Shown: positions 52,432 through 61,959, counted from the stretch's first letter. The stretch is DNA of 64,000 nt from Salinarimonas rosea DSM 21201 (GCF_000429045.1 NZ_AUBC01000006.1:1-64000); one strand, 5' to 3'. A program made the numbers and translations. The notes: generated from the letters alone by a model not told the origin.

Positions 52432-54162
52432 ATGTCCCTCGCCGCACGCCTCGCCGTGCTCGTCCTCGCGGCCATCCTGCCGCTCGTCGCGGCGCTCGCC
52501 ATCGCGCAGCGCGGTCTCTATCGCGATCAGGAGGCGGACGTGCGCGCGGAGGCGCTCGATCAGGTGCGCCTCCTGGCCGGAGAGCTCTCGCAGCTCGTGG
52601 ACGGCATCCGGCAGATCCAGGCGGTGCTCGTCGAGATGCCGGCCATCCGCAGCGGCGACGCCGCGGGCTGCGCCGAGATCCTGGCGCGCGTCGTCGACGG
52701 CAACCGGCTCCTCAACAACCTCCTCGTCGCCGACCGGAGCGGCCGCCTCGTCTGCGACGGCGTGCACCAGCCCGCCGCGATCGCGGCCTACACGGTCGCC
52801 GATCGCGACTACTTCCGCGAGGCCCGGCGCACGGGGACGTTCGCCGCGGGAACCTACGCCATCGGCCGCACGACGGGTGCCCCGGTGGTCCACTACGCGA
52901 GCCCGATCGAGGACGATCTCGGCCGCTTCCAGGGCGTGGTGATCACGGCGCTCGACCTCGCCGCGCTCGGCGCGCGTCTCGACCGCGAGCGCTGGAGCAC
53001 GGGCCATGCGACGCTCGTCGCCGACCGTGAGGGCACGATCCTCCTGCGCCATCCCGACAACGAGGCCCATGCGGGCCGGCGCATGCCCGCCACGCTCCTC
53101 GCGCTCCTCGACGACTCGTGGCCCGGCACGGCGGACATCACCGACACGGTCGACGGCGTGCCGCGCATTCTCGGCTACGTCCCGCCCGCGGCCAACGCGG
53201 CGAACCTCTACGTCGGCATCGGCGTGAGCCGCGAGGAGGCCTACGCCATCCTCGACCGGGCGAACCTGCGCGGCATCCTCGTCATCCTGCTCACCGGCAT
53301 CGTCGCCGCCGCGGCGGCTTGGGTCGTCGCGAACAGCGCCGTCCGCCGCCCGGTCCAGCGCGTTCTCGCCGCGGCGGAGCGCTGGCGCGCGGGCGACCTC
53401 GACGCCCGCTCGGGGCTCGAGGGCAGGGGCGAGATCGCCGCGCTCGGCCGCACCTTCGATGCGCTGGCGGAGGATCTCCAGGCGACGCTCGGGCGCAAGG
53501 AGATGCTGATGCGCGAGCTCGCGCACCGGACGATGAACAATCTCCAGGTGCTCGGCTCGTTGATGACCCTCCAGCGCAAGAACGTCGTCGACGAGACCGC
53601 CCGGCGCGAGCTCGACGAGGCGGCGGGGCGCGTGCGCGCGATGGCGGCGGCCTACCGCAACCTGCACCGCTCGGACGGTGGCGCGGGCTCCCTCGACTTC
53701 GCGCGGCTGCTCGAGGAGCTGTGCGCGAGCGTCGAGGGCGGGCTGATGCCGGACGGCGCGCGCTGCGTGGTCACGGCGATGCCGCTCGTGCTCGACGCCG
53801 AGACGGCGATGCCGATCGCGCTCGCCGCGAACGAGCTGCTCACGAACGCCGTCAAGCACGGCGGCACGCACGATGTGGCGGTGATCCTCGCGCCGGTGGG
53901 CGACGGCAGCTGGAGGCTGACGATCCGCAACCGCGGCGAGCCGCTGCCGCAGGGGTTCTCGGTACGCACCGCGCGCGGCTTCGGGCTGCGGATGGTCGCC
54001 GCCATGGCCGATCAGGCCGGCGGCGCGCTCGAGATCGCGTCCGAGGACGGCTGGACCAGCTTCACCGTACGCTTCGCCCCGGCGGCGGCACGGGAGGCCG
54101 ACACGCGGGGCGCGTCCGACGCTGCCGCGCAGCCGGCGGCAACGGTGCCGTCGACATCCTGA
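52432..54162 (+). CDS. Membrane sensor histidine kinase (HisKA_2/HWE type) with periplasmic dCache-like domain
   Basis: The 576-residue protein has helix 1 (about 6-24), a periplasmic sensor (about 25-280, with TVADRDYFREARRTGTF and YASPIEDDLGRFQGVVI typical of Cache folds), helix 2 (about 284-303) and a HAMP region. A phosphoacceptor motif of HisKA_2 type follows, RELAHRTMNNLQVLGSLM, then ATPase blocks LAANELLTNAVKHGG and ARGFGLRMV. Kinases of this class often drive the alphaproteobacterial general stress response or light/ligand signalling through a separate receiver. No response regulator is adjacent, so it is an orphan. Confidence 0.88.
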   Translation: MSLAARLAVLVLAAILPLVAALAIAQRGLYRDQEADVRAEALDQVRLLAGELSQLVDGIRQIQAVLVEMPAIRSGDAAGCAEILARVVDGNRLLNNLLVADRSGRLVCDGVHQPAAIAAYTVADRDYFREARRTGTFAAGTYAIGRTTGAPVVHYASPIEDDLGRFQGVVITALDLAALGARLDRERWSTGHATLVADREGTILLRHPDNEAHAGRRMPATLLALLDDSWPGTADITDTVDGVPRILGYVPPAANAANLYVGIGVSREEAYAILDRANLRGILVILLTGIVAAAAAWVVANSAVRRPVQRVLAAAERWRAGDLDARSGLEGRGEIAALGRTFDALAEDLQATLGRKEMLMRELAHRTMNNLQVLGSLMTLQRKNVVDETARRELDEAAGRVRAMAAAYRNLHRSDGGAGSLDFARLLEELCASVEGGLMPDGARCVVTAMPLVLDAETAMPIALAANELLTNAVKHGGTHDVAVILAPVGDGSWRLTIRNRGEPLPQGFSVRTARGFGLRMVAAMADQAGGALEIASEDGWTSFTVRFAPAAAREADTRGASDAAAQPAATVPSTS

Positions 54163-54187
54163 TCGCGCCGGGCGGAGCCGGCCCGCC

Positions 54188-54793
54188 TCAGCGCGAGAGC
54201 GCCACCGGCGCGCCGGAGCGGGAGAGCGCGCCGCTCATCGCGCCCGGCGTCGCGCCGAGCCGCGCCGCGACGGCGCCGCCCTGACGGTAGAGATAGACCT
54301 GGTCGCCGCGCAGGTCCCAGGCCGAGACGCGGCTGAGGTCGTCGTTCTGGCAGCCCGAGCTCGAGGCGCGGTAGAGGTCGAGCGAGGGCGTGGACGACAG
54401 CGTCACGCGGCAGGAGCCGCCGCCGGGCTCGCTCGCCCGCCAGGTGCCCACGAACGTGGTGCGCGACGCCCGCGGCGCGGCCTGCGTCGGCGCGGGGATC
54501 GCAGCGACCTGCGGCGAGGACGGGACGTCCGAGACGATCTGGTCCGTCGCGACGATCTGGCCGTCGAGGGCGGGCGGCGCCAGCGGCTCGATCTCGACGA
54601 CGCCGGTCGGCGCGGCGATGCCCGGCTCCAGCGGGGTCGCTGTGACGATCCCCGGCGTGCCCGCCACGGCGGGACGCGGGCCGCCGCCGCCGAAGCGGGC
54701 GGACTGGCAGGCGGCGAGCGCGAGCACGCTCGCGGCGATCACCGTCGTGCGCAGGGCGAGGCGGGTTGCGGTCTGCGGCATCATCGGGTCCAT
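54188..54793 (-). CDS. Lipoprotein with AprI/Inh-type protease-inhibitor domain
   Basis: The about 201-residue protein has a lipoprotein signal (VIAASVLALAAC, lipobox LAAC), a Pro/Ala-rich linker, and a C-terminal domain: FVGTWRASEPGGGSCRVTLSS, then YRASSSGCQNDDLSRVSAWDL and VYLYRQGGAVAARL. The two Cys flank a beta-barrel-like domain as in AprI/Inh inhibitors of serralysin-type metalloproteases. No such protease is adjacent. The gene is convergent with the sensor kinase. Several Met codons (54793, 54784, 54781) are possible starts. Confidence 0.75.
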   Translation of the reverse strand: MDPMMPQTATRLALRTTVIAASVLALAACQSARFGGGGPRPAVAGTPGIVTATPLEPGIAAPTGVVEIEPLAPPALDGQIVATDQIVSDVPSSPQVAAIPAPTQAAPRASRTTFVGTWRASEPGGGSCRVTLSSTPSLDLYRASSSGCQNDDLSRVSAWDLRGDQVYLYRQGGAVAARLGATPGAMSGALSRSGAPVALSR

Positions 54794-54914
54794 CCGGGGC
54801 TCGTTGAGGGGCGCGGGCGAGCATGGTGGGCGAGGCAAGTCTTCCTAGCCCATCTTCGCCCATCTTGGTTGCCAGAGAGTGAAGCACGAATGTGGCACTG
54901 CGGGAAACGACAAC

Positions 54915-54942
54915 GGCCGCGCAGGGTTCGCCCCGCGCGGCC
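54915..54942 (-). terminator. Probable terminator of the sdh operon
   Basis: GGCCGCGC (54915-54922) pairs with GCGCGGCC (54935-54942), lengthened by AGGG/CCCC around a TTCG. On the minus strand it is followed by GTTGTCGTTT. It lies 30 bases after the sdhB stop. Confidence 0.6.
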
Positions 54943-54971
54943 GGTTCGCCCGGACGAGGCGCCGCGCCGTC

Positions 54972-55754
54972 TCAGACGTGGCGCGTCACCATCATCTTCT
55001 TCACCTCGGCGATGGCCTTGGCGGGGTTGAGGCCCTTCGGGCAGGCGTTGGCGCAGTTCATGATGGTGTGGCAGCGGTAGAGCTTGAACGGATCCTCGAG
55101 CTTGTCGAGGCGCTCGCCGGTCATCTCGTCGCGGCTGTCCGCCAGCCAGCGGTAGGCGTGCAGCAGCGCCGCGGGGCCGAGGAAGCGGTCGCCGTTCCAC
55201 CAGTAGGAGGGGCAGGCCGTCGTGCAGCAGGCGCACAGGATGCACTCGTAGAGCCCGTCGAGCTCGACGCGATCCTCCGGCGTCTGGCGCCACTCGTGCT
55301 CGGGCGCGGGCGTCTGCGTCTGCAGCCAGGGCTCGACCGAGGCGTGCTGGGCGAAGAACTGCGTCAGGTCCGGCACCAGGTCCTTGAGCACCGGCATGTG
55401 CGGCAGCGGGTAGATCTTCACCGCGCCCGAGCCGCACTCGTCGATGCCGCGCGTGCAGGCGATGGTGTTCTGGCCCTGGATGTTCATGGCGCACGAGCCG
55501 CAGATGCCCTCGCGGCAGGAGCGCCGGAAGGTCAGCGTCGGGTCGACCTTGTTCTTGATCCAGATGAGGGCGTCGAGCACCATCGGCCCGCAATCCTCGC
55601 GGTCGACCCAGTAGGTGTCGATGCGCGGATTCTCGGCGTCGTCCGGGTTCCAGCGGTAGATCCGGAACTCCTGCAGCCGCTTGCCGTCGACCGGCTTCGG
55701 CCAGACCTTGCCGTCGCGGTATCGGGAGTTCTTGGGGAGCTTGAATTCGGCCAT
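54972..55754 (-). CDS. sdhB: Succinate dehydrogenase iron-sulfur subunit
   Basis: The 260-residue subunit carries the 2Fe-2S Cys set ([21 protein letters not shown]), then the 4Fe-4S and 3Fe-4S sets ([16 protein letters not shown] and [17 protein letters not shown]). It passes electrons from FAD in SdhA to ubiquinone at the membrane subunits. It is the last gene of sdhCDAB, 12 bases after sdhA. Confidence 0.97.
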   Translation of the reverse strand: MAEFKLPKNSRYRDGKVWPKPVDGKRLQEFRIYRWNPDDAENPRIDTYWVDREDCGPMVLDALIWIKNKVDPTLTFRRSCREGICGSCAMNIQGQNTIACTRGIDECGSGAVKIYPLPHMPVLKDLVPDLTQFFAQHASVEPWLQTQTPAPEHEWRQTPEDRVELDGLYECILCACCTTACPSYWWNGDRFLGPAALLHAYRWLADSRDEMTGERLDKLEDPFKLYRCHTIMNCANACPKGLNPAKAIAEVKKMMVTRHV

Positions 55755-55766
55755 GTGGTCGGGTCC

Positions 55767-57608
55767 TCAGTACACCCGCGCCTTAGGCGCGATGTACTCG
55801 ATCTCGTTCGAGAGCGTGTAGGTGTGGACCGGGCGGTAGTCGATCGACACCTGCCCCGCGCCCTCGTCGCACCAGGCGAGGGTATGCTTCATCCACTCCT
55901 TGTCGTCGCGGTCCGGGAAGTCCTCGCGGGCGTGGGCGCCGCGGGACTCGGTGCGGTTCGCGGCCGATTCCATCGTCACCACCGCCTGGGTGATCAGGTT
56001 GTCGAACTCGAGCGTCTCGATCAGGTCGGTGTTGAAGATCAGCGACCGGTCCTTGGTGGAGACGTCGGCGATCCCGCCCCAGACCTCGTGGATCAGCGTC
56101 TTGCCCTCGTTCAGCACGTCGCCGGTGCGGAAGACGGCGCAGTTGTTCTGCATGGTCTTCTGCATCTGGAGGCGCAGGTCGGCCGTGGGCGTCGTGCCGT
56201 TGGCGTTGCGGAAGCGATCCAGGCGCGCCAGCGCCTTGTCGGCCGATCCTGCGGGCAGCGGCGCCTGGCTCTCGCCGGGCTTGACGATCTCGGCGCAGCG
56301 CAGGCCGGCGGCCCGGCCGAAGACCACGAGGTCGATCAGCGAGTTCGAGCCCAGCCGGTTCGCGCCGTGGACGGAGACGCAGGCGGCCTCGCCGATGGCC
56401 ATCAGGCCCGGCACGACCGAATCCGGATCGCCGTTCTTCTTGGTCAGGACCTCGCCGTAGAAGTTCGTCGGGATCCCGCCCATGTTGTAGTGCACGGTCG
56501 GCAGGACCGGGATCGGCTCCTTCGTCACGTCGACGCCCGCGAAGATCTTGGCGCTCTCGGAGATGCCGGGCAGGCGCTCGTGCAGGATCTTCGGGTCGAG
56601 GTGGTCGAGGTGGAGGTGGATGTGATCCCCCTCCTTGCCGACGCCGCGGCCGCCGCGGATCTCCATCGTCATCGCCCGCGAGACCACGTCGCGCGAGGCG
56701 AGGTCCTTGGCCGAGGGCGCGTAGCGCTCCATGAAGCGCTCCCCTTCGGAGTTCGTCAGGTAGCCGCCCTCGCCGCGGGCGCCCTCGGTGATCAGGCAGC
56801 CCGCGCCGTAGATGCCGGTGGGGTGGAACTGCACGAACTCCATGTCCTGCAGCGGCAGGCCGGCGCGCAGCACCATGGCGTTGCCGTCGCCGGTGCAGGT
56901 GTGGGCGGAGGTCGCCGAGAAGTAGGCGCGGCCGTACCCGCCGGTGGCCAGGATCACCATCTGGGCGCGGAAGCGGTGGATCGTGCCCGTGGTCATGTCG
57001 AGGGCGACGATTCCGCGGCAGCGGCCCTCCTCGTCCATGATCAGGTCGATGGCGAAGTACTCGATGAAGAAGTTCGTGTCGTTCTTCAGCGCCGCGCCGT
57101 AGAGCGTGTGCAGGATGGCGTGGCCGGTGCGGTCCGCCGCCGCGCAGGTGCGCTGGGCGGTGCCCTCGCCGAAGCGGGTGGTCATGCCGCCGAAGGGCCG
57201 CTGGTAGATCTTGCCGGCCTCGGTGCGCGAGAACGGGACGCCCCAGTGCTCGAGCTCGTAGACGGCGGCGGGCGCGTGGCGGCAGAGATACTCGATGGCG
57301 TCCTGGTCGCCGAGCCAGTCCGACCCCTTGACGGTGTCGTACATGTGCCAGCGCCAGTCGTCCTCGCCCATGTTGCCGAGCGCGGCCGAGATGCCGCCTT
57401 GCGCCGCCACGGTGTGCGAGCGCGTCGGGAACACCTTCGTCACGCAGGCCGTGCGCAGGCCCGCCTGCGAGCAGCCGACCGTCGCGCGCAGGCCCGCGCC
57501 GCCGGCGCCGACGACCACCACGTCGAACGTGTGGTCGGTGACCGGGTAGGCCGCGCCGTTGGTCTTCGGGGCCGCGCCGTCGGCCGCGGGGGACGTGTCG
57601 TTCGCCAT
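55767..57608 (-). CDS. sdhA: Succinate dehydrogenase flavoprotein subunit
   Basis: The 613-residue subunit oxidises succinate to fumarate. The FAD-binding [12 protein letters not shown] lies at about 32-43, and the covalent FAD His is H65 in [10 protein letters not shown]. Active-site blocks [24 protein letters not shown] and [15 protein letters not shown] are intact. The N-terminal about 20 residues are a hydrophilic extension. It follows sdhD by 15 bases. Confidence 0.98.
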   Translation of the reverse strand: MANDTSPAADGAAPKTNGAAYPVTDHTFDVVVVGAGGAGLRATVGCSQAGLRTACVTKVFPTRSHTVAAQGGISAALGNMGEDDWRWHMYDTVKGSDWLGDQDAIEYLCRHAPAAVYELEHWGVPFSRTEAGKIYQRPFGGMTTRFGEGTAQRTCAAADRTGHAILHTLYGAALKNDTNFFIEYFAIDLIMDEEGRCRGIVALDMTTGTIHRFRAQMVILATGGYGRAYFSATSAHTCTGDGNAMVLRAGLPLQDMEFVQFHPTGIYGAGCLITEGARGEGGYLTNSEGERFMERYAPSAKDLASRDVVSRAMTMEIRGGRGVGKEGDHIHLHLDHLDPKILHERLPGISESAKIFAGVDVTKEPIPVLPTVHYNMGGIPTNFYGEVLTKKNGDPDSVVPGLMAIGEAACVSVHGANRLGSNSLIDLVVFGRAAGLRCAEIVKPGESQAPLPAGSADKALARLDRFRNANGTTPTADLRLQMQKTMQNNCAVFRTGDVLNEGKTLIHEVWGGIADVSTKDRSLIFNTDLIETLEFDNLITQAVVTMESAANRTESRGAHAREDFPDRDDKEWMKHTLAWCDEGAGQVSIDYRPVHTYTLSNEIEYIAPKARVY

Positions 57609-57623
57609 TGTCTCGTTACTCCC

Positions 57624-58022
57624 TCAGAGCAAGGGGCCGAAGCCGACCTTCAGGATCGCGAAGAGGCTCGCCGCGCCGATGGCGATCGCGAAGAACGTGT
57701 TCGCGATCACGGCGGCGATCTTCGCGCCCTTGCCGTGCACGTAGTCCTCGATGACGATCTGCATGCCCAGGCGCATGTGGACCGTGATGGAGATGACGAA
57801 GAGCGAGAGCACGATCGCGGCAAGGGGGTGCGACACGATCGCGACCGCTTCCGGGTAGGGACGGCCGGCGACGAGCGCCACGATCACCACGAAGGGCAGC
57901 ATCAGGAGGAGGTTCGACACCGCGGTGATGCGATGGTGCCAGAAATGGTCCGTCCCGCCGCCGGAGGCGCCGAGACCCTTGGCGCGGGCGAGGGGCGTGC
58001 GGATGGAGTTGCGCGTGGCCAT
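57624..58022 (-). CDS. sdhD: Succinate dehydrogenase membrane anchor SdhD
   Basis: The 132-residue protein has three membrane helices (VSNLLLMLPFVVIVALVAG, AIVLSLFVISITVHMRLGM, IANTFFAIAIGAASLFAIL). HMRLGMQIVIEDYVHG is the SdhD signature, with the conserved His and Asp-Tyr near the quinone/haem site. The start GTP-RNSIRTPLARAKGLGASG is typical of alphaproteobacteria. It is flanked by sdhC (12 bases upstream) and sdhA. Confidence 0.94.
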   Translation of the reverse strand: MATRNSIRTPLARAKGLGASGGGTDHFWHHRITAVSNLLLMLPFVVIVALVAGRPYPEAVAIVSHPLAAIVLSLFVISITVHMRLGMQIVIEDYVHGKGAKIAAVIANTFFAIAIGAASLFAILKVGFGPLL

Positions 58023-58034
58023 GGTCCGTCCTCC

Positions 58035-58442
58035 TCAGCGCGCGATCAGCGCGACGATCCAGATCACCAGCGTCAGCGAGATCGAGCCGACGAGGGTGAG
58101 CTTGGCGAGCAGGAACCGCTGCGAGGGCTCGAAGCCCGCGCCGAAATCCCACAGGAAGTGCCGCACGCCGCCGAGCATGTGGTGCATCAGCGCCCAGGTA
58201 TAGGCGAAGAGCAGCAGGTACCCGACGGGCGAGCCGAAGAACCACGCGGCGGAGGCGTAGGCCTCCGGACCCGAGGCGAGGGAGACGAGCCAGAAGGCGA
58301 GGAACACGGTGCCGACGTAGAGCACGATCGCCGTCGCTCGGTGGAAGATGGACATCGCCATCGTCCAGGTCCAGCGGTAGATCTGCAGGTGCGGCGACAG
58401 GGGCCGCCTCGCTCGGGCTCGTGCGCTCTCGGCTGACGCCAT
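58035..58442 (-). CDS. sdhC: Succinate dehydrogenase cytochrome b556 subunit SdhC
   Basis: The 135-residue protein shows RPLSPHLQIYRWTWTMAMSIFHRATAIVLY and a later TWALMHHMLGGVRHFLWDFG with the haem-ligand His region, plus three helices. It anchors the complex and binds haem b and quinone. It is the first gene of sdhCDAB, and the promoter should lie in 58443-58577, where no clear box stands out. Confidence 0.95.
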   Translation of the reverse strand: MASAESARARARRPLSPHLQIYRWTWTMAMSIFHRATAIVLYVGTVFLAFWLVSLASGPEAYASAAWFFGSPVGYLLLFAYTWALMHHMLGGVRHFLWDFGAGFEPSQRFLLAKLTLVGSISLTLVIWIVALIAR

Positions 58443-58577
58443 CTCGTCTCGCTCCTCGTTAAGCCTGCGGCGCGACGCCGCGAAAAAGACACAGGCTCGC
58501 AGGGGTAACTAACGGAAGCCCCCAGCGGCGACAATGCGTCATCCGCTCTCGCGGGTTACAGTCTGGAGCGGCTGTAA

Positions 58578-59237
58578 TCAATCCCTTCGGAGGTCGTAGG
58601 GACTTTCGCCGATCCCTTTGCCGTCAAGCGCTTGGTTGTGCGCCTCCGTGCCGGGCGACCGCTCCGGCGGGCCCTCGCGCATCGCCCGCGGCGTCGCGGT
58701 GGCCGTCTTGCGGCCGCCGCCGAGCCGGGCGCGTGCGAGGGCCATGCTCTTGCGACCGCCGCGCTTCACGCCCTTGCCGGCGCCGAAGGTCAGGAGCCAG
58801 AGCGACGCGAAGCCGAGCCCGCCGGCGATCGCGCCGTCCGCCGTCACCGGCACGGCCGGCTCGTAGGTCCGGTAGGCGGCCGCCGCGATCTGCGGATCGC
58901 CGTCGCGCAGCACCACGAGGACCTGCGAGAGCCCGTCGCGCGCGGCGAGGCGCGCGGCGTGGGCCCGCAGCGCCGCGAGCCGCGCGGCGGCGGCGCGGGC
59001 GTCCGTCCCCTGGCGTCGCACGAGATCGTCGGGGTTCGCCTCGAGCCGCCCGAGCGCGCCCTCGCGATCGAGCCCGGCGTCGCGCGCACCCGCGTCGAAG
59101 CGCGCGACGACGGTCGCGAGCTCGTCCACGGCACCGCCGAGGCGCTGCTCGTACTGCTGCGCGAATTCCGGTCCCTGCGAGCCGGCGAGGGCGCCCACGA
59201 GTCCCATGCCCATGGCGGCGATGCGCGAGAGCGGCAT
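58578..59237 (-). CDS. DUF2937-family protein
   Basis: The 219-residue protein has the DUF2937 pattern: a short N-terminal helix (LSRIAAMGMGLVGALAG), then SQGPEFAQQYEQRLGGAVDELATVVARFD, a helical middle, and a C-terminal membrane helix (AIAGGLGFASLWLLTFGAG). A basic tail then ends in ESPYDLRRD. Its ATG overlaps the preceding stop by one base (TGATG), showing coupling to the upstream small gene. The function of the family is not known. Confidence 0.75.
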   Translation of the reverse strand: MPLSRIAAMGMGLVGALAGSQGPEFAQQYEQRLGGAVDELATVVARFDAGARDAGLDREGALGRLEANPDDLVRRQGTDARAAAARLAALRAHAARLAARDGLSQVLVVLRDGDPQIAAAAYRTYEPAVPVTADGAIAGGLGFASLWLLTFGAGKGVKRGGRKSMALARARLGGGRKTATATPRAMREGPPERSPGTEAHNQALDGKGIGESPYDLRRD

Positions 59238-59539
59238 CAGCCCGCTCCCCGCGCGGCGCACGCGTCGTCCGCGGCGGCACGCAGCGCCGCCTCCGTCACC
59301 GCGTCGGCCTCGCCCACGACCTTGATCGCGCGGGTGCGCGTCCCGGGGATCATGACGAGGATCACGGTCTCGGTACCCGGGCAGGCGGGGTCGGCACAGA
59401 CGATCTCGTTGACGGCGAGCGTCGCGTCCTCGGGCAGGGCGAGCGCCTCGCGCGCCAGCGCCGCGACCCGGTCGAGCGCCGCGCGCGGGGGGCGGGCGCG
59501 GCCGAAGCGGTTCGCGAAGGCGCCGAGGAGGCCCGCCAT
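59237..59539 (-). CDS. Conserved hypothetical protein with a C-x-DP-x-CP motif
   Basis: The 100-residue protein has an N-terminal helix (LLGAFANRFGRARPPRAAL), then NEIVCADPACPGTETVILVMIPGTRTRAIKV and a C-terminal helix. The CADPACPGTET segment, with two Cys five residues apart, looks like a small metal-binding or redox turn. I recognise the pattern as recurring in alphaproteobacteria next to WD40 genes but cannot name a family. It lies between the WD40 gene (7-base gap) and the DUF2937 gene (1-base overlap). Confidence 0.6.
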   Translation of the reverse strand: MAGLLGAFANRFGRARPPRAALDRVAALAREALALPEDATLAVNEIVCADPACPGTETVILVMIPGTRTRAIKVVGEADAVTEAALRAAADDACAARGAG

Positions 59540-59546
59540 GCCGGCC

Positions 59547-60557
59547 TCAGGGCAGTACGAGGACGCCGCCGGCGCCGTCCGCGGCGCCGAAGGCCAGCGT
59601 CGTGCCGCGGGCGTCCCAGGCGAGCGCCGTGACGGCCGAGCCCTTCACCGCGGGGCGGACCAGCAGCTCGGAGGCGTCGGAGAGCCGGATCAGCAGCACC
59701 GCGCCGTCCTGGAAGCCGGCGGCGACGACCGGCGAGCGCGGGTGGCAGGCGACGCGCGAGACCTGCGCGGGCCGCACGCCGCATTCGCGCGGCTGCTTGC
59801 CGGTGGGCCCCTCCTTCGTATCGAACGGCCAGAGGATCACCGCGTCGGCACCCGAGGTCGCGAGCCACTTGCCGTCGTGCGTCCACGACAGCGAGCGCGA
59901 TTTGCCGGGATAGCCCGACATCCGCATGTGCCCCTTGTCCGGCTGGAGACGCCAACCGTGCAGGGAGTTCTCCTGCATCGAGGTGACGACGAAGCGCCCG
60001 TCCGGCGACCAGACGACGTCGAGATGCGCGCCCTTCCACTCGAGCCGCTCGGGAGCGGTGTCGAGGTTGGGGAACCACAGCGTCGCGCCGTCGACATGCG
60101 CCACGGCGAGCCGGTAGCCCTTGGGCGCGAAGGCGAGGCCGCGCACGGAGGAGGGCGTCGAGAGCGTGCGCTCCTTGCCCTTCGGGTCGCGGGCGGTGAC
60201 TGTCTTGCCCGACGACCAGGCGATGCCGCCGTCCCGGTGCAGCGCCAGCGCGTCGATCCAGGAGAAGGCGCCGGCCTCGGCGAAGGTGCGCGTCGACCCG
60301 TCGGCGCCGGTCACCGCGACGCGCCCGTCGTCGCCGCCGGTGACGAGCCGCTCGCCGTCGCACGCGGCCGAGAGAACCGAGCCGTCGGGATGCGCCTCGA
60401 CGCGATGGCCCTCGCCGCCCTTCCACAGGAGCACGCCGCCGTCGCCCAGCGCGAACGCGGCGACGTCGCCGAGGAAGGCGCAGGCGGTGACGTGCGCGCC
60501 GGCGTCCAGCGGGCGCACGAGGTCGAGGAGGGAGGGCGCGGTCGTGTCTTCGCTCAT
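59547..60557 (-). CDS. WD40-repeat beta-propeller protein
   Basis: The 336-residue protein consists of about seven propeller blades with D/G-H and W-type ends. Examples are HVTACAFLGDVAAFALGDGGVLLW, LVTGGDDGRVAV, LDVVWSPDGRFVVTSMQENSLHGWRL and LSWTHDGKWLATSGADAVILWPF. There is no signal peptide. The start MSEDTTAPSLL at 60557 is preferred. It heads a three-gene operon with the small C-x-DP-x-CP protein and DUF2937. A scaffold role is likely, with partners unknown. Confidence 0.85.
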   Translation of the reverse strand: MSEDTTAPSLLDLVRPLDAGAHVTACAFLGDVAAFALGDGGVLLWKGGEGHRVEAHPDGSVLSAACDGERLVTGGDDGRVAVTGADGSTRTFAEAGAFSWIDALALHRDGGIAWSSGKTVTARDPKGKERTLSTPSSVRGLAFAPKGYRLAVAHVDGATLWFPNLDTAPERLEWKGAHLDVVWSPDGRFVVTSMQENSLHGWRLQPDKGHMRMSGYPGKSRSLSWTHDGKWLATSGADAVILWPFDTKEGPTGKQPRECGVRPAQVSRVACHPRSPVVAAGFQDGAVLLIRLSDASELLVRPAVKGSAVTALAWDARGTTLAFGAADGAGGVLVLP

Positions 60558-60679
60558 GGCGACCTGTCTACCCCTCGATCGGCCCGCGGGGAAGGGGTGG
60601 GACAGGGCCGCCGCTCCGCAAGCCTGGTGCAAGCTCGGCGCCCTAGACCTCGGTCCAGCCGAATTCCGACGAGGTCGAC

Positions 60680-61216
60680 ATGCGCCATCCCAGACGGAGG
60701 CTTACGCTCGCAGCCGCGGCCGCGCTCGGCGCGGCCCTCCTCGTCGCGCCCGCCGCCGCGCTGGAGGATGCGCGAGACCCCGTCCCGCCCGCACCCGCCG
60801 ATGCACCCGCGGATGTCGCGCTCTACTGCGACGCGATCCGCGACGCGGCGCAGGAGGCGCGGGTGCGCTGGCAGGCGCGCGCGCTCCTCGAGATCGAGAC
60901 GCGCATCGAGGCCCGCCTCGCCGACCTCGAGGCCCTGCGCATCGAGGTCGAGGAGGCGCTCGCCCGGCGCGAGGAGCACCTGCGCCAGGCCGAGGAGGGC
61001 ATCGTCGCGATCTACGCCCGCATGCGCCCCGACGCCGCCGCCGCCCAGCTCGCCGCTCTGGAGGCGGAGATGGCCTCCGCCGTCCTCGCCAAGCTCGCCC
61101 CGCGCCAGGCGAGCGCGATCCTCAACGAGATGGAGCCGGGCCGCGCCGCCCAGCTCGCCCGCACCGCCGCCGAGACGGCGCGCACCGACGCAGCAGACCA
61201 GGAGCAGTCCCTATGA
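60680..61216 (+). CDS. motE: MotE-like flagellar protein
   Basis: The 178-residue protein has a signal peptide (LTLAAAAALGAALLVAPAAA), a coiled coil (about residues 60-110, LLEIETRIEARLADLEALRIEVEEAL), and an MgtE_N-like helical end (IYARMRPDAAAAQLAALEAEMASAVLAKL, then ASAILNEMEPGRAAQLA). This is the MotE architecture, the periplasmic chaperone of MotC in rhizobial motility. Its stop overlaps the flgH start by four bases. Confidence 0.8.
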   Translation: MRHPRRRLTLAAAAALGAALLVAPAAALEDARDPVPPAPADAPADVALYCDAIRDAAQEARVRWQARALLEIETRIEARLADLEALRIEVEEALARREEHLRQAEEGIVAIYARMRPDAAAAQLAALEAEMASAVLAKLAPRQASAILNEMEPGRAAQLARTAAETARTDAADQEQSL

Positions 61217-61959
61217 CGCGCCGCCTCGCCATCCGCACGGCGACTATCCGCACGGCGACGACCCGGGCCGTCGCCCTCCTCGGGCTGACCGCCCTCGGCG
61301 CCTGCTCCTCGACGCTGAGCGACATCAACCAGGCGCCGGGCCTGACGCCGGTGGGCGCCGGGCTGACCGCGGCGCACGTGGCGCTGCCGGTCTCGACCTC
61401 CCCCGCCGAGCCGCCCCGTGCCTATCACTCGCTCTGGAACGACCGGCGCGACAACCTCTTCGCCGACAGCCGGGCCATGCGCACGGGCGACGTCGTCACC
61501 GTGCACATCACGATCGACGACGAGGCGACGCTCGACAACGAGTCGAGCCGCTCGCGGGATTCCGGCGCCGGCTTCGGGCTCGGCTTCGGCTTCGGCGTCG
61601 ACGGGGTCGGTACGAGCGGCGATTTCGGCGCCGATCTCTCCGCCAACACCCGCACCCGCGGGCGCGGCTCGGTCGGGCGCTCGGAGCGCGTCGTGGTCTC
61701 GGTCGCCGCCGTCGTCACCCAGGTCCTCCCCAACGGCAACCTCCTGATCTCGGGCTCGCAGGAGGTGCGCGTGAACTACGAGGTGCGGGTGATCTCGGTC
61801 GCCGGCATCGCCCGGCCGCGCGACATCTCCCCGCGCAACACGATCCGCTACGACCAGATCGCGGAGGCGCGCATCTCCTACGGCGGCGCCGGCCGCACCA
61901 CCGAGGTGCAGCAGCCCGGCTGGGGCCAGCAGCTCTACGACCGCGTCGCGCCGTTCTGA
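61213..61959 (+). CDS. flgH: Flagellar L-ring protein FlgH
   Basis: The 248-residue outer-membrane lipoprotein has a lipobox LGAC with Cys31. Family blocks include YHSLWNDRRDNLFADSRAMRTGDVVTV, LPNGNLLISGSQEVRVNYE and GIARPRDISPRNTIRYDQIAEARISYGG. It forms the L-ring bushing of the flagellar rod. It is coupled to motE by ATGA and followed by fliL. Confidence 0.96.
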   Translation: MTRRLAIRTATIRTATTRAVALLGLTALGACSSTLSDINQAPGLTPVGAGLTAAHVALPVSTSPAEPPRAYHSLWNDRRDNLFADSRAMRTGDVVTVHITIDDEATLDNESSRSRDSGAGFGLGFGFGVDGVGTSGDFGADLSANTRTRGRGSVGRSERVVVSVAAVVTQVLPNGNLLISGSQEVRVNYEVRVISVAGIARPRDISPRNTIRYDQIAEARISYGGAGRTTEVQQPGWGQQLYDRVAPF

